The notes under the pieces were generated by a model that made no database searches, was not told where the DNA came from, and worked only from the letters and a program-made list of their open reading frames with translations. From the NCBI GenBank assembly GCA_013816855.1, contig JACDDT010000003.1:1-64000 (forward strand): a DNA stretch of 64,000 nt. Reading direction: 5' to 3'. The DNA comes from Gemmatimonadaceae bacterium (GTDB lineage Bacteria; Gemmatimonadota; Gemmatimonadetes; Gemmatimonadales; Gemmatimonadaceae). How positions within the stretch are numbered: position 1 is the first letter of the stretch; each line of letters starts with the position of its first letter. The position numbers were made by a program, and so were the translations under genes. Positions 9,343-19,478 of this stretch are shown in pieces.

Positions 9343-10557
9343 CTATCCCTCGATGGCGGACATTAGCCGATCGACCCCGCACTCAAGGTCAGCACGCCCC
9401 ATCACCAGCGGCGGAAGCAGGCGAACGGTATGATCGCCGGCAGTGAGTGTGAGCAGTTCGTTCGCCCACGCCCTCCGTACCACCTCCGCGGCCGGCTCGA
9501 CTACATCGATACCCCACATCATCCCCACGCCTCGCACCGCTCTGATGCGATTGGATTTTTCCGCCAACGTGCCCAGTTTTTCGCGGAGCCAAGCTCCGTT
9601 CTCTTTGACGGTGGCGAGAAACGAAGGATCTGCGATCCGCGACAGCACATATCTCGCGACCGACGCCACCAGCGGGCCGCCGCCGAATGTCGTACCGTGC
9701 TCACCGGCGTTCATTTCCGCCCCAATCGCTTCGGTCATGAGAACCGCACCCATCGGAAGCCCGCCCGCCAGTGGTTTCGCGAGCGTCACCATGTCGGGAA
9801 CGACTCCGATGCGCTCGTAGGCGAAAAGGTGCCCGGTGCGACCCAGCCCACACTGAATCTCATCGAAGATGAGAGCGATGTTTTTCTTCCGCGTCAGCTC
9901 GCGCAAACTTGCCAGGAACGACGCGTCGAGAACCCGTACTCCTCCCTCGCCCTGCACGGGCTCGACTATCACTGCCGCCACCGTTTCTGCATCCAGTGCA
10001 GCCGAGAGCTCCGTCAGGTCTCGCTCACAAATGGAAATTCCGCCTGCAAGCGGCCTGAACGGCGCACGGTACGAAGGACGATCCGTCGCGGCGAGGGAGG
10101 CGAAGAGCCGCCCGTGAAAACCTCCACGCAGCGCGACTATCTCGGTCTTCGCCGAATTCCCTGTGCTCTTCGCCCACTTCCGCGCGAACTTGAACGCGCC
10201 CTCGTTCGCCTCCGCTCCCGAATTGCAGAAGAAAACTTTCGACGCGAATGACAGGCGCGTGAGCTCCTTCGCCAGCTCCTCTCCGGGATCCGTGCGGTAG
10301 AGGTTGCTAGAATGAATCAGTCCCGAGGAAAGTGCTTCTGTGATTGCGCGCTCGAGGCCCGGGTCGCCGTAGCCAAGCGCATTTACACCAATGCCGCTGA
10401 CGAAATCTAGGTAACGTTTTCCCGTCTCGTCGATGAGCTCGACGCCCTCTCCGCGAACCAGCTTCATCGGGGCGCGTTTGTACACACCCAGTAAATCCGA
10501 TTGGATTGGGGCCGCGCCTGTCGGCATTGCTTCGAGTGGCAGAGTAAGAGACGTCAT
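9343..10557 (-). CDS. argD: acetylornithine aminotransferase
   Basis: PLP class III motifs, ALIFDEIQCGLGRTGHLFAYE; adjacent to argB. Confidence 0.92.
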   Translation of the reverse strand: MTSLTLPLEAMPTGAAPIQSDLLGVYKRAPMKLVRGEGVELIDETGKRYLDFVSGIGVNALGYGDPGLERAITEALSSGLIHSSNLYRTDPGEELAKELTRLSFASKVFFCNSGAEANEGAFKFARKWAKSTGNSAKTEIVALRGGFHGRLFASLAATDRPSYRAPFRPLAGGISICERDLTELSAALDAETVAAVIVEPVQGEGGVRVLDASFLASLRELTRKKNIALIFDEIQCGLGRTGHLFAYERIGVVPDMVTLAKPLAGGLPMGAVLMTEAIGAEMNAGEHGTTFGGGPLVASVARYVLSRIADPSFLATVKENGAWLREKLGTLAEKSNRIRAVRGVGMMWGIDVVEPAAEVVRRAWANELLTLTAGDHTVRLLPPLVMGRADLECGVDRLMSAIEG

Positions 10558-11327
10558 GTTTTCCCCGTTGCTGAATTCGTCACCGTAGTCCCGCGCTTCG
10601 TGTTTCTGATTCCTGGAATATCCGAGATGCGTACCGAGGCTACTCCGCCATTCAAGGCGTTCTTTGCCGCGTCGAGCTTCGCAGTCATTCCGCCTTGCAC
10701 CGTGCCTTCCGCAATGAGATGCGGCACTTCTTCGAGCGCCACGCTTCCCATTACTGCGTCGTCCCGGAGAACGCCGGGTACATCCGCTACGAAGATGAGC
10801 TCGCTCGAGTGAAGAGCAGCCGCGACAGCCGCGGCAGCGTCGTCACCATTCACGTTCAGCGCGCCGCCGGGGTCTGCTGCATCGCTTGCAACAGGCGAAA
10901 TGACCGGCATGTAACCATTGCTCACAAGATTGAGCAGCAGATCCGCATTCACATGCGCGGGCGCGCCGACCGCACCGAGCGCATACAGCTCGTCCCCCTC
11001 GACTCCGCGCTGCGCGCTGATGAGGCCCCCATCTTCACCGGAAATTCCGACAGCCCTAACACCAGCCTTGGCGAAAGCGCTCACGAGGCGCTTGTTGATG
11101 ACACCAGAGAGAACCATTCGCAAAAGCTGAATGTCGTCACCCGTAGTAACCCGCCGCCCGTTCACGAAGTTTGGTTTTTTCCCAAGTGCGACCTGAAGTG
11201 CGGTGATCTCGTCTCCGCCACCATGCACGACGCAGAGTTCGCCTTTGCAATCCTTCCACGCGGCCGCTATTTCCGCGGCGAGCGTTGGATCGTTTTGCGC
11301 CCGACCCCCGAGCTTGATGACACGCAT
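10554..11327 (-). CDS. argB: acetylglutamate kinase
   Basis: VIKLGGRAQ, VVHGGGDEI, amino acid kinase fold; ATGA-type overlaps with neighbours. Confidence 0.92.
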   Translation of the reverse strand: MRVIKLGGRAQNDPTLAAEIAAAWKDCKGELCVVHGGGDEITALQVALGKKPNFVNGRRVTTGDDIQLLRMVLSGVINKRLVSAFAKAGVRAVGISGEDGGLISAQRGVEGDELYALGAVGAPAHVNADLLLNLVSNGYMPVISPVASDAADPGGALNVNGDDAAAAVAAALHSSELIFVADVPGVLRDDAVMGSVALEEVPHLIAEGTVQGGMTAKLDAAKNALNGGVASVRISDIPGIRNTKRGTTVTNSATGKT

Positions 11328-12286
11328 TAGGCCGTAAGCCCCAGCGATTCTTCAATTCCAAGCATGATGTTCGCGTTTTGGATCGCCTGGCCCGCCGCGC
11401 CCTTTACCAGGTTGTCAATCGCGCAAAGAACGATCAATGTCGGCTGTCGCATTCCATGCGCGGTCGACACGTGAATCAATGCTGAGTTCGTGCGCACCAC
11501 GTCGCGCAGCGCCGGCGGCGAGTCCACTACTCTTATGAAATGCTCGCCGCGGAAATGGGATCTCCAAAGCGCCGCCGGCTGGCTAATCTCTTCGGTAACC
11601 GGAACCGTGATCGTAGCGAGTATCCCGCGCGCGACAGGAAGGAGGTGCGGTGTGAAAAGCACGTCCAAATCTCCTCCGAGCGACGTGACCACCGCCCGAA
11701 CCTCGGCAAGGTGTCTGTGCTCGTTTCCAACCGAGTACGCGCGGAAGTTTTCAGCGACTTCCGCATAGAGCAGCTCCGGCTTCGGCGAGTAGCCCGCGCC
11801 CGTGACGCCGCTAGCTGCGGCGACAGCGACCGAAGCACCAACTGGAATTTTTCCGGCGACGATCAGTGGGGCGAGGGCGAGCAATATCGCCGTCGGATAG
11901 CAGCCAGGGTTTGCCACGACGTTCGCGCCCGAGAGCTCCGTCCGACCAAGCTCAGGCAAACCATATGGTATGCCGGCTGGCCCCGTACCCGGCCTTAAAT
12001 CCTGTGAAAGATCGACAACCCGCGCTCCCGCATCTCGCGCTTTTGTCACCCACTCGGCGGATGCTCCATGCGGAAGAGCGCAGAATACCAGTTCCGCGGT
12101 TTCGAGTGGTGCGTCGGCCATTGCCTTGAACACAACCTCATCTCCACCAAATGTCGCGCGCTGCCCGCGCTGCTCGTTAGCGGTGGCGAAGGCAAGCGAC
12201 ATCTTCGGATGACGCGCAACGAGCTCACAAAGCTCCCTTCCCGCGTAGCCGCTCGCTCCCAGCACCCCTACCGGAATATTATGCAT
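11327..12286 (-). CDS. argC: N-acetyl-gamma-glutamyl-phosphate reductase
   Basis: GVLGASGYAGRELCELVARHP and VVANPGCYPTAILLALAPL. Confidence 0.95.
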   Translation of the reverse strand: MHNIPVGVLGASGYAGRELCELVARHPKMSLAFATANEQRGQRATFGGDEVVFKAMADAPLETAELVFCALPHGASAEWVTKARDAGARVVDLSQDLRPGTGPAGIPYGLPELGRTELSGANVVANPGCYPTAILLALAPLIVAGKIPVGASVAVAAASGVTGAGYSPKPELLYAEVAENFRAYSVGNEHRHLAEVRAVVTSLGGDLDVLFTPHLLPVARGILATITVPVTEEISQPAALWRSHFRGEHFIRVVDSPPALRDVVRTNSALIHVSTAHGMRQPTLIVLCAIDNLVKGAAGQAIQNANIMLGIEESLGLTA

Positions 12287-12299
12287 AATTAATGCATAA
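12279..12299. promoter_or_regulatory. ARG-box-like palindrome TTATGCATAATTAATGCATAA, candidate ArgR operator
   Basis: 21-nt near-perfect palindrome in the argC/argR divergent region, overlapping the argC start codon. Confidence 0.55.
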
Positions 12300-12413
12300 C
12301 ATTACATTCGGGCGGAGGTAAATGCCAGACCCCGCGCGCGTTTCTGGCGTTTCGCGGTGGCTGAGAGGCCCAAAAACTGGTAAAATCAGGAAACCCACAC
12401 TTTTGTTCTTCCG

Positions 12414-12881
12414 ATGGCAAACAAGCGCGAACGGCACGACACGATTCTCGAAATCGTTGCTAACAAGGTCGTCAGCAGCCAGGAGGATCTGCGGAAAATG
12501 CTCCTTCAGCGGGGCTGGGACGTAACGCAGGCAACCCTCTCCCGCGATCTGCGTGAGCTCCGGCTTGCGCGCGTGCCCACCGCAGAGGGTGCACGCTACG
12601 GCATCACCGACGGCAGCATCGAGGAAAGCCGAGCCGCCCTCGAGACTCTGCTTCCGCAGCTTTTCTTACGCGTAGACGGCGCCAGCGAGATGCTTGTCCT
12701 TCGAACGGTTCCCGGTGGCGCGCAGCCGATCGCAGCCGCTCTCGACGGTGAGGCTTGGTCCGACATCCTCGGCACTGTCGGCGGCGATGATACCATCCTC
12801 ATTATCTGCCGCTCCGTGGCAGCGCGTGATCGCGTGATGAGACGCATTAAATCTCTCGCCGGGGAGCCCGACAGCCATTGA
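12414..12881 (+). CDS. argR: arginine repressor
   Basis: NKVVSSQEDLRKMLLQRGWDVTQATLSRDLRELRLARV; C-terminal GDDTILIICRS. Confidence 0.93.
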   Translation: MANKRERHDTILEIVANKVVSSQEDLRKMLLQRGWDVTQATLSRDLRELRLARVPTAEGARYGITDGSIEESRAALETLLPQLFLRVDGASEMLVLRTVPGGAQPIAAALDGEAWSDILGTVGGDDTILIICRSVAARDRVMRRIKSLAGEPDSH

Positions 12882-12895
12882 CTTGTACCCGGGAC

Positions 12896-12930
12896 TGAGT
12901 AATTATTCGTTATTCCTGCATACTTATTGA
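12896..12930. promoter_or_regulatory. tandem ARG-box-like sites upstream of argG
   Basis: TGAGTaattATTCG (12896) and TGCATacttATTGA (12917), starts exactly 21 bp apart. Confidence 0.5.
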
Positions 12931-12936
12931 CCCCCA

Positions 12937-14199
12937 ATGATTAAGACGATTGCTCTCGCCTACTCAGGCGGCCTCGACACATCCATCATCGTTCCCTGGC
13001 TCAAGGAGCGCTACGACGCGCGTGTGATCTGTGTCGCCGCCGACATCGGTCAGGGTGACGAGCTCGAGGGAGTGCGCGCGAAGGCCATCGCCTCAGGCGC
13101 TGATGAGTGTTATGTCGAGGATCTCCGGCAGGAATTCGTCGAGAATTTCGTTTGGCCGACGCTTCGCGCCGGCGCGATCTACGGCCGCAAATACCTGCTC
13201 GGAACCTCGATGGGCCGTCCGCTCATCGCTCGTCGTCAGGTCGAGGTCGCGCGTAAAGTCGGCGCCGATGCGCTCGCACACGGCTGCACCGGAAAGGGCA
13301 ACGATCAAGTTCGCTTCGAGCTCACCTATGCCGCGTTCGCGCCCGAGCTTCCCATCATCGCGCCGTGGCGCGAGTGGGACATCCGCTCTCGCGAGGATGC
13401 CATCTCCTATGCCGAAGCTCACGGCATTCCGGTGGCCGCTACCCGTGAAAAGATTTATTCGCGGGACCGCAACATCTGGCATATCTCGCACGAAGGCGGA
13501 GTGCTCGAGCAGCCGTCGTCCGCCCCTCCGGATGATTTGTTCATGTTGACGACCGATCCGAAACACGCTCCCGACGAGCCGGAAGAAGTCACTATCGGAT
13601 TCGAAGCGGGCACGCCGGTTTCCGTGAACGGGAAGAAGATGGGCGCCGTCGCTTTGCTCACCGAGCTCAACAAGATCGGCGGCCGTCATGGAGTTGGCCG
13701 GATCGACATTGTCGAAGATCGCCTTGTCGGTATGAAGTCCAGAGGTGTTTACGAAACGCCTGGCGGAACCTTGCTCTACATCGCCCATAGTGAGCTCGAG
13801 CAAATGGTTCTCGACCGACGCACCCTCGCTGCCAAGGACGAGATTGCGCCCCACTACGCGGACATCGTTTACGAGGGACGCTGGTGGAGCATCGAGCGCG
13901 AAGCCTACGACGCGTTCGTGAACGTCACGCAGGAGCGCATCACCGGCGAGGTTGGCCTCAGCCTCTTCAAAGGCTCGGCGACGATAACCGGGAGAACGAG
14001 CCGCCATGCGCTCTACGATGAGCGTTTCGTCACGTTTGGCGAGGACGACGTCTATCAGCAGAGCGATGCGGCCGGTTTCATACGCCTCTATGGACTTCCA
14101 ACGCGCGTGCGCGCGCTGCGCGACCAGGAGCTCGCCGGCGCGAGCGCTGTCGCGGCTTCGCCGGGCACGGGCGAGCCGGCCACATTAGCGACTGTCTAA
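12937..14199 (+). CDS. argG: argininosuccinate synthase
   Basis: [15 protein letters not shown]; family conserved along its length. Confidence 0.96.
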   Translation: MIKTIALAYSGGLDTSIIVPWLKERYDARVICVAADIGQGDELEGVRAKAIASGADECYVEDLRQEFVENFVWPTLRAGAIYGRKYLLGTSMGRPLIARRQVEVARKVGADALAHGCTGKGNDQVRFELTYAAFAPELPIIAPWREWDIRSREDAISYAEAHGIPVAATREKIYSRDRNIWHISHEGGVLEQPSSAPPDDLFMLTTDPKHAPDEPEEVTIGFEAGTPVSVNGKKMGAVALLTELNKIGGRHGVGRIDIVEDRLVGMKSRGVYETPGGTLLYIAHSELEQMVLDRRTLAAKDEIAPHYADIVYEGRWWSIEREAYDAFVNVTQERITGEVGLSLFKGSATITGRTSRHALYDERFVTFGEDDVYQQSDAAGFIRLYGLPTRVRALRDQELAGASAVAASPGTGEPATLATV

Positions 14200-14213
14200 C
14201 CGAAGCGCCCCGT

Positions 14214-15605
14214 ATGAGCTCTCCGGAATCACACAAGCTCTGGGGCGGTCGCTTCGCGTCGCCGACCGCGGCCGCGCTCGACGCGCTCAATCGTTCCATC
14301 GGCGTCGATTTTCGCCTCTGGCCGTTCGACGTCAAACTGTCGAAGGCGTGGGCGCTGGGTCTCCGTGAGGCAGGTGTCTTTTCCGCCCAAGAGTGTGAAA
14401 CAATTCGCAAAGGACTCGATTCGGTCGCTGCCCTGCTCGCGAGCGGAAAGATCGTCGACCCTTCCGACGAGGACGTTCACACTCTCATCGACCGGCTTTT
14501 GCACGATGCCGTCGGCGATGTGGCTTCGAAGCTGCACACGGGACGTAGCCGCAACGATCAGGTCGCAACCGACACACGCATGTGGTGTGCGGATGCGTGC
14601 GCGCAGGTTCGGAGCGCTGTGCGCGAGCTGCAGCACACGCTTGTCGTGCGCGCGGAAGAGCTATCGGATGCGGCGATGCCTGCATACACCCATCTACAGC
14701 GCGCCCAACCGGTTCTCGCCAGTCATTGGGTGCTTGCTCACTTCTGGTCTCTAGAGCGTGACATCACGCGACTCGAGTCTGCGCGATCGGCGGCGCTGGT
14801 TTTACCGCTTGGATCGGGCGCGATCGCCGGTTCGGCGTTCAGCGTGCCGCGTGATCTGCTCCGCGCGGAGCTTGGCTTCGAGCGAATCTCGCAAAACAGT
14901 ATCGATGCTGTTGGTGATAGGGATTTTGTTGCCGATCTGATATTCGCGGTGACAATGACCGCGACACACCTTTCCCGCCTCGCCGAGGATTTAATCATTT
15001 TCGGCTCCAGCGAGTTTGGCTTCGTTCGCTTCGGAGACACTTTCTCCACAGGCTCGAGCATGATGCCTCAGAAGCGCAATCCAGACGCCCTCGAGCTGGC
15101 GCGGGGATCTGCCGCACGTGCAAGCGGCGATCTTTTCACGCTTCTCGCGACTCTCAAGGGATTGCCGAGCGGATACAACAAGGATTTGCAGGACGACAAG
15201 CGCGCAGTTTTCGACGCTGTAGATATGATTTTGCTCGTGCTTCCCGCGGTTAGCGGCGCTGTTGGAGAGCTGCGCTTCGATAGCCTGAAAATGCGCGCTG
15301 CCCTTTCGAGTGGGTTGATGGCGACAGACCTCGCCGATTACCTCGTCACGAAAGGCATCTCTTTTCGTGACGCGCATGCCGCAGTCGGTGCGCTCGTGCG
15401 TGAGAGCGAGGAGAAGGGCTGCGAGCTGTCTGCACTTCCCTCTTCATCCTTCACTGCCGCACACGCGACGTTCGGCTCCGACGCATCGGAATGGCTCTCC
15501 GCAGAGAAATCGATCTCGCGCCGCGAAATTGCGGGCGGCACCGGGGGGAAATCGGTAGCGGAACAGCTCAGTGCGGCGCGCGCAACGATGGCGCGCTCAG
15601 CTTAG
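14214..15605 (+). CDS. argH: argininosuccinate lyase
   Basis: GSSMMPQKRNPDALELARG signature. Confidence 0.96.
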   Translation: MSSPESHKLWGGRFASPTAAALDALNRSIGVDFRLWPFDVKLSKAWALGLREAGVFSAQECETIRKGLDSVAALLASGKIVDPSDEDVHTLIDRLLHDAVGDVASKLHTGRSRNDQVATDTRMWCADACAQVRSAVRELQHTLVVRAEELSDAAMPAYTHLQRAQPVLASHWVLAHFWSLERDITRLESARSAALVLPLGSGAIAGSAFSVPRDLLRAELGFERISQNSIDAVGDRDFVADLIFAVTMTATHLSRLAEDLIIFGSSEFGFVRFGDTFSTGSSMMPQKRNPDALELARGSAARASGDLFTLLATLKGLPSGYNKDLQDDKRAVFDAVDMILLVLPAVSGAVGELRFDSLKMRAALSSGLMATDLADYLVTKGISFRDAHAAVGALVRESEEKGCELSALPSSSFTAAHATFGSDASEWLSAEKSISRREIAGGTGGKSVAEQLSAARATMARSA

Positions 15606-15607
15606 CG

Positions 15608-16135
15608 CTAAAACAGTATTCCCAGAACGACGGGCACATAACGCAGCGGTTTTGCATTGTGCTGCGAAACGCTGTTGACTCTGCTCTCCACGAAAAATGC
15701 TTTGCTCGCGAGCGGCAGCGTAAATCCGATTCCGAAATCAAAGCCGAAGCGAATCGTTGATTTTGTAGCCGTGCCGGACGTCATCTTGAAACCCCCAGCC
15801 CCGGCGATGAGGTACGGCTTGAGCGTGAAGCCGGACGTGCTGAAGACGATGTCCGCTGTTCCCCCAACGAATTTGAGATCCGCCTTCTTGACCCCGGCGA
15901 TTGTTTTACCGGGAAATCGGTCGTAACCGACATCAAGTCGCAGTCCGATCGGCGAATCGTCGGACCCGCGAATGAATCCGATGTTGAGGTCGAGACCCTG
16001 ATTCTGGGTATCGCGCAGGCGCCCGATTGGTAGTGAAGGCCCCGCGGCGACGGCAAGCGCGGTCCGGCTTTGTGCCCGGAGAGTAAGTGGGCACAAGAGG
16101 AAAAGGGCGAGCGTTGATTTGACGGCAATGTTCAT
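15608..16135 (-). CDS. outer-membrane beta-barrel protein
   Basis: Signal peptide, alternating beta strands, C-terminal aromatic-rich end. Confidence 0.65.
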   Translation of the reverse strand: MNIAVKSTLALFLLCPLTLRAQSRTALAVAAGPSLPIGRLRDTQNQGLDLNIGFIRGSDDSPIGLRLDVGYDRFPGKTIAGVKKADLKFVGGTADIVFSTSGFTLKPYLIAGAGGFKMTSGTATKSTIRFGFDFGIGFTLPLASKAFFVESRVNSVSQHNAKPLRYVPVVLGILF

Positions 16136-16298
16136 CGTGCGATTCTATCTAGTTGCATTCAATAGAGGTAGTGCCTTTGACGCATTACTACGAATGCGAA
16201 AAGCCTCCGCTTAGCGTGCATTTATTCGTTGACGTCGTTTTCGCTGACATTCCCCCACGAGCCTACCCATTGAATCAACTTGTGCGGCGGCCTATATT

Positions 16299-16326
16299 TA
16301 AATATCCTATTTTTTAAGGATATTTA
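16299..16326 (+). promoter_or_regulatory. AT-rich 10-bp perfect hairpin occluding the Shine-Dalgarno of the 16327 ORF
   Basis: taaatatcct-attttttA-aggatattta; AAGGA SD in the loop/right-arm boundary, paired TCCT in left arm, TTG start at 16327. Confidence 0.5.
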
Positions 16327-16716
16327 TTGGCACGGGGCTATACTGTTGCTACTATTGCACTTGCGCTCGACATCTCGGCGAAATGGGTCGACAACGTGCT
16401 CTCCCACCAAACCATCCCGGGGGTCACTCAGTCCCGTCAAGGTGTTCCGCGCCGAATCTCTTTTGAGGGAGCCTTCGTGTTGTGGGTTGTGAGCAGGCTG
16501 TCGGAATCGCTCAGAATCCCCGCCGATCTCGCGGTTTCGGGAGCCCAAGCTCTGGCTCAAACCGGCTCTTGGGAGGCCGGCGCGTGGCTGACGGTCAGCC
16601 TCGACCTGGCTACTGCGATGAACGAGCTGCAATCGCGACTCGCCTATGCCGTGGAGGCCGCCCCCATGCCGAAGCGGGGACGACCACCAGCAAAAGCAAA
16701 ACGGGGCGCCGATTAA
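16327..16716 (+). CDS. small putative HTH DNA-binding protein (129 aa)
   Basis: TTG start with AAGGA SD 6 nt upstream; YTVATIALALDISAKWVDNVLSHQTIPGV resembles a wHTH; basic tail. Confidence 0.6.
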   Translation: MARGYTVATIALALDISAKWVDNVLSHQTIPGVTQSRQGVPRRISFEGAFVLWVVSRLSESLRIPADLAVSGAQALAQTGSWEAGAWLTVSLDLATAMNELQSRLAYAVEAAPMPKRGRPPAKAKRGAD

Positions 16717-16726
16717 GGCGCCCCGT
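16697..16726 (-). terminator. intrinsic terminator for the cold shock gene
   Basis: Perfect stem acggggcgcc/ggcgccccgt followed on the minus strand by ttttgctttt. Confidence 0.7.
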
Positions 16727-16752
16727 CTAGTGCTGGTGAAAAACGAAGCCGA

Positions 16753-16962
16753 TTAGCTGGCCTTCGTCACGTTCTCCGCTGCAGGACCCTTCTGGCCCTC
16801 GACAATGTCGAACTCAACAGCGTCGCCTTCGGCGAGGGACTTGAATCCCGAGCCAGCGATCGCGCTGTAGTGAACGAAGCAATCCTTCTGCCCGTTGTCA
16901 GGGGTGATGAAACCAAAGCCCTTCGCATCGTTGAACCACTTCACCTTGCCGGTCGTACGCAT
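16753..16962 (-). CDS. cold shock protein (CspA family)
   Basis: [31 protein letters not shown]. Confidence 0.95.
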   Translation of the reverse strand: MRTTGKVKWFNDAKGFGFITPDNGQKDCFVHYSAIAGSGFKSLAEGDAVEFDIVEGQKGPAAENVTKAS

Positions 16963-17146
16963 TCCCTACTCCTGGTAAAAATGTCTCGGGAGCGGAACTA
17001 CGCCCGACCCTCGACAATCTGTTACGCGAGACACAACGCCTCACGCTTGAATAGAACGAACCCGCCCCGAAGCTCTTCCATCGGATGACGCATTCGTTCG
17101 ACTAGCTCTAAAAGTAGTACCGACCCTCTAGGTGGACAATAGACAG

Positions 17147-17557
17147 TTATGGCTGTACTGCCCGCACGGCGGTGACGAAATACTCAGTTTCCCCGAAGCA
17201 GGACGTCGGAATACCCCTGTGCTGGTCATAACTCAGCGAAACTCGCTTGCCTACGTCCTTTTCGATTTCTCCTGCAATCGAATCGTTGCGAACCGTGAAT
17301 CGAAAAATCTCCGGCATCGTTCCCGGAAGGTTGGCCATCGCCAGCTCCCCTTCCCAAGTTTTACAAAGCCAGCCTTTCTTGGAAAGCTTCTGAACGAAGC
17401 CTCCCCGCTCGCCGCGCGAATACGAGTATCCCAGCGTCACCCACGTCCAGAGCGAAAAAATCACCAGTGGGACGAGCAGGACGATTACCGCGAGAGTCAA
17501 AATCTTGTGCCTGTTCCGCTCGCGCGGCGCAGCAACGGGAGTGTCTGTTTCGGTCAT
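17147..17557 (-). CDS. conserved membrane-anchored hypothetical protein
   Basis: Single N-terminal TM helix then soluble domain; divergent from ispG. Confidence 0.65.
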   Translation of the reverse strand: MTETDTPVAAPRERNRHKILTLAVIVLLVPLVIFSLWTWVTLGYSYSRGERGGFVQKLSKKGWLCKTWEGELAMANLPGTMPEIFRFTVRNDSIAGEIEKDVGKRVSLSYDQHRGIPTSCFGETEYFVTAVRAVQP

Positions 17558-17638
17558 AGTCAGGGATTATGGTCGTCTCCGTGCTCTGCATCGTTCGCGC
17601 CGGGAATTAGCTTTCACCTGTCCCTCACCGCAAGCGCG

Positions 17639-18874
17639 ATGACTGTACCCCAGAGAAGAAAAACCCCAACGGTGATGGTCGGCGGCGTGGCCGTCGGCTC
17701 GGAGCATCCGGTTGTCGTTCAGTCGATGACTAACACGGATACTGCCGACGCGAAAGGCACTGCTGAACAAATCGCATTGCTCGCCGGGGCAGGGTCAGAA
17801 ATCGTTCGCATTACCGTCAACACCGACGAAGCTGCCGCGGCCGTTCCCGAAATCGCCGAGCGTCTCGCCGATCTTGGCGTCACCGTTCCCATTGTCGGTG
17901 ACTTTCACTACAACGGTCATCTGCTGCTGCATCGGCACCCGCTCGCGGCCGTCGCGCTTGCGAAGTATCGCATCAATCCCGGGAACGTCGGCACGAAGCG
18001 GCGCGACGAAAATTTCCGCACCATCGTTGCGATCGCGGCGGCAAATGGAAAAACGGTTCGCATCGGCGTGAATTGGGGTTCGCTAGATCAGGATCTCCTC
18101 ACCGAGCTTATGGACGAAAACGCGCGGAGCGGGGAAGGGCGCGACGCAAAATCCGTTTACATCGAGGCAATGCTTCAGAGCGCGCTGCGCTCGGCGGTTC
18201 TTGCCGAAGAAGCGGGGCTCGGCCACGACCGCATCATCATCTCCGCTAAAGTCTCGGGCGTACGCGATCTTGTTCAGGTGTATCGGGATCTCGCGAGCCG
18301 CTGCGATTACCCGCTGCACCTTGGATTGACAGAGGCGGGACTTGGCACGAAGGGAATCATTGCAAGCTCGGCGGCGCTCTCCGTTCTGCTCAGTGAGGGG
18401 ATCGGTGACACCATCCGCGTATCGCTAACGCCACGACCGAATGGCGATCGCTCTGAGGAGGTGCGAGTCGCCCAGCAAATTCTGCAATCGCTTGAGCTGC
18501 GTAACTTCGCGCCACAGGTCACCGCGTGTCCCGGCTGCGGCAGGACTACGTCGACATTCTTCCAGCACATGGCCGAGGACATACAAAATTACTTGAAGGA
18601 GCAGATGCCGCAGTGGCAGTCGCGCTATCCGGACGTCGTCAACATGAAGGTCGCGGTCATGGGATGCGTCGTGAACGGTCCGGGAGAATCAAAGCATGCC
18701 AACATCGGAATCTCCCTCCCCGGCACGTTCGAAGATCCGAAAGCCCCTGTTTACATTGACGGGGCGCTGTCGGTAACGCTGAAGGGCGATTCGATTGTGC
18801 CGGAGTTTTTGCGAATTCTCGACGATTATGTCGAGCGCAACTACAGGTCAGCAGCGGTATCTGCCACCGTCTAA
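17639..18874 (+). CDS. ispG: 4-hydroxy-3-methylbut-2-enyl diphosphate synthase
   Basis: [28 protein letters not shown] and [20 protein letters not shown]; start at [10 protein letters not shown]. Confidence 0.94.
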   Translation: MTVPQRRKTPTVMVGGVAVGSEHPVVVQSMTNTDTADAKGTAEQIALLAGAGSEIVRITVNTDEAAAAVPEIAERLADLGVTVPIVGDFHYNGHLLLHRHPLAAVALAKYRINPGNVGTKRRDENFRTIVAIAAANGKTVRIGVNWGSLDQDLLTELMDENARSGEGRDAKSVYIEAMLQSALRSAVLAEEAGLGHDRIIISAKVSGVRDLVQVYRDLASRCDYPLHLGLTEAGLGTKGIIASSAALSVLLSEGIGDTIRVSLTPRPNGDRSEEVRVAQQILQSLELRNFAPQVTACPGCGRTTSTFFQHMAEDIQNYLKEQMPQWQSRYPDVVNMKVAVMGCVVNGPGESKHANIGISLPGTFEDPKAPVYIDGALSVTLKGDSIVPEFLRILDDYVERNYRSAAVSATV

Positions 18875-18878
18875 CGAA

Positions 18879-19478
18879 CTACTTCCGCGACTCGAGCTCT
18901 ATCGTCACCGCGGCGAGCTCATCCATGATTTCCCCGCGAAAGCCAACAGCAACGAGCCGGTCGTAGACGGCGCGATACCAGCCGACGCTGGCCTCCCTTC
19001 CGCCGCCGAATTTGTCCCAGACGCTTGCAGGATCCGCAGTGCGGTCGAGATCGGCGATTGTTGCGCTCGCGTTATGCAGTTTGTCAGCGGCACAAACCCA
19101 ACGCGCTCGCTCGCCGGCTGATTCGAGTCGCGCGAGGTAGTCGGTTCGCTTGTCAGCTCGCGAGAGTTCAATGCCGTCCTCGTCGTGCCGGCGATGAGTA
19201 ACTGCGAGGACAGTTTGCAGCACTTCTGCTCCGAATTTTTCGCCGATGCGCTGCTCTAGCATCTCTTGGGTGAATCCATCCCGCACGCAGTCCTCCACGA
19301 CATCATGGAGAATTCCCGCAACCACCGTCGCTTCGTCACGGACATACCGCGTAAGGATGACAGCGACATTGGCGGGATGGGTGAGGTAGGGAAGCTTGGT
19401 CCCTTTGCGCACTTGCTGGTCGTGGTGCTTCGCCGCAAATGCAAATGCGTGATTGATCGCGTCAGAGTATCCCTTCAC
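18879..19478 (-). CDS. HD-domain phosphohydrolase (RelA/SpoT hydrolase-like)
   Basis: FAAKHHDQQVRKGTKLPYLTHPANVAVIL...GILHDVVED. Confidence 0.82.
   Translation of the reverse strand: MKGYSDAINHAFAFAAKHHDQQVRKGTKLPYLTHPANVAVILTRYVRDEATVVAGILHDVVEDCVRDGFTQEMLEQRIGEKFGAEVLQTVLAVTHRRHDEDGIELSRADKRTDYLARLESAGERARWVCAADKLHNASATIADLDRTADPASVWDKFGGGREASVGWYRAVYDRLVAVGFRGEIMDELAAVTIELESRK

Noticed and set aside
9430-10251. 273-aa plus-strand ORF
   Set aside because: Antisense to argD
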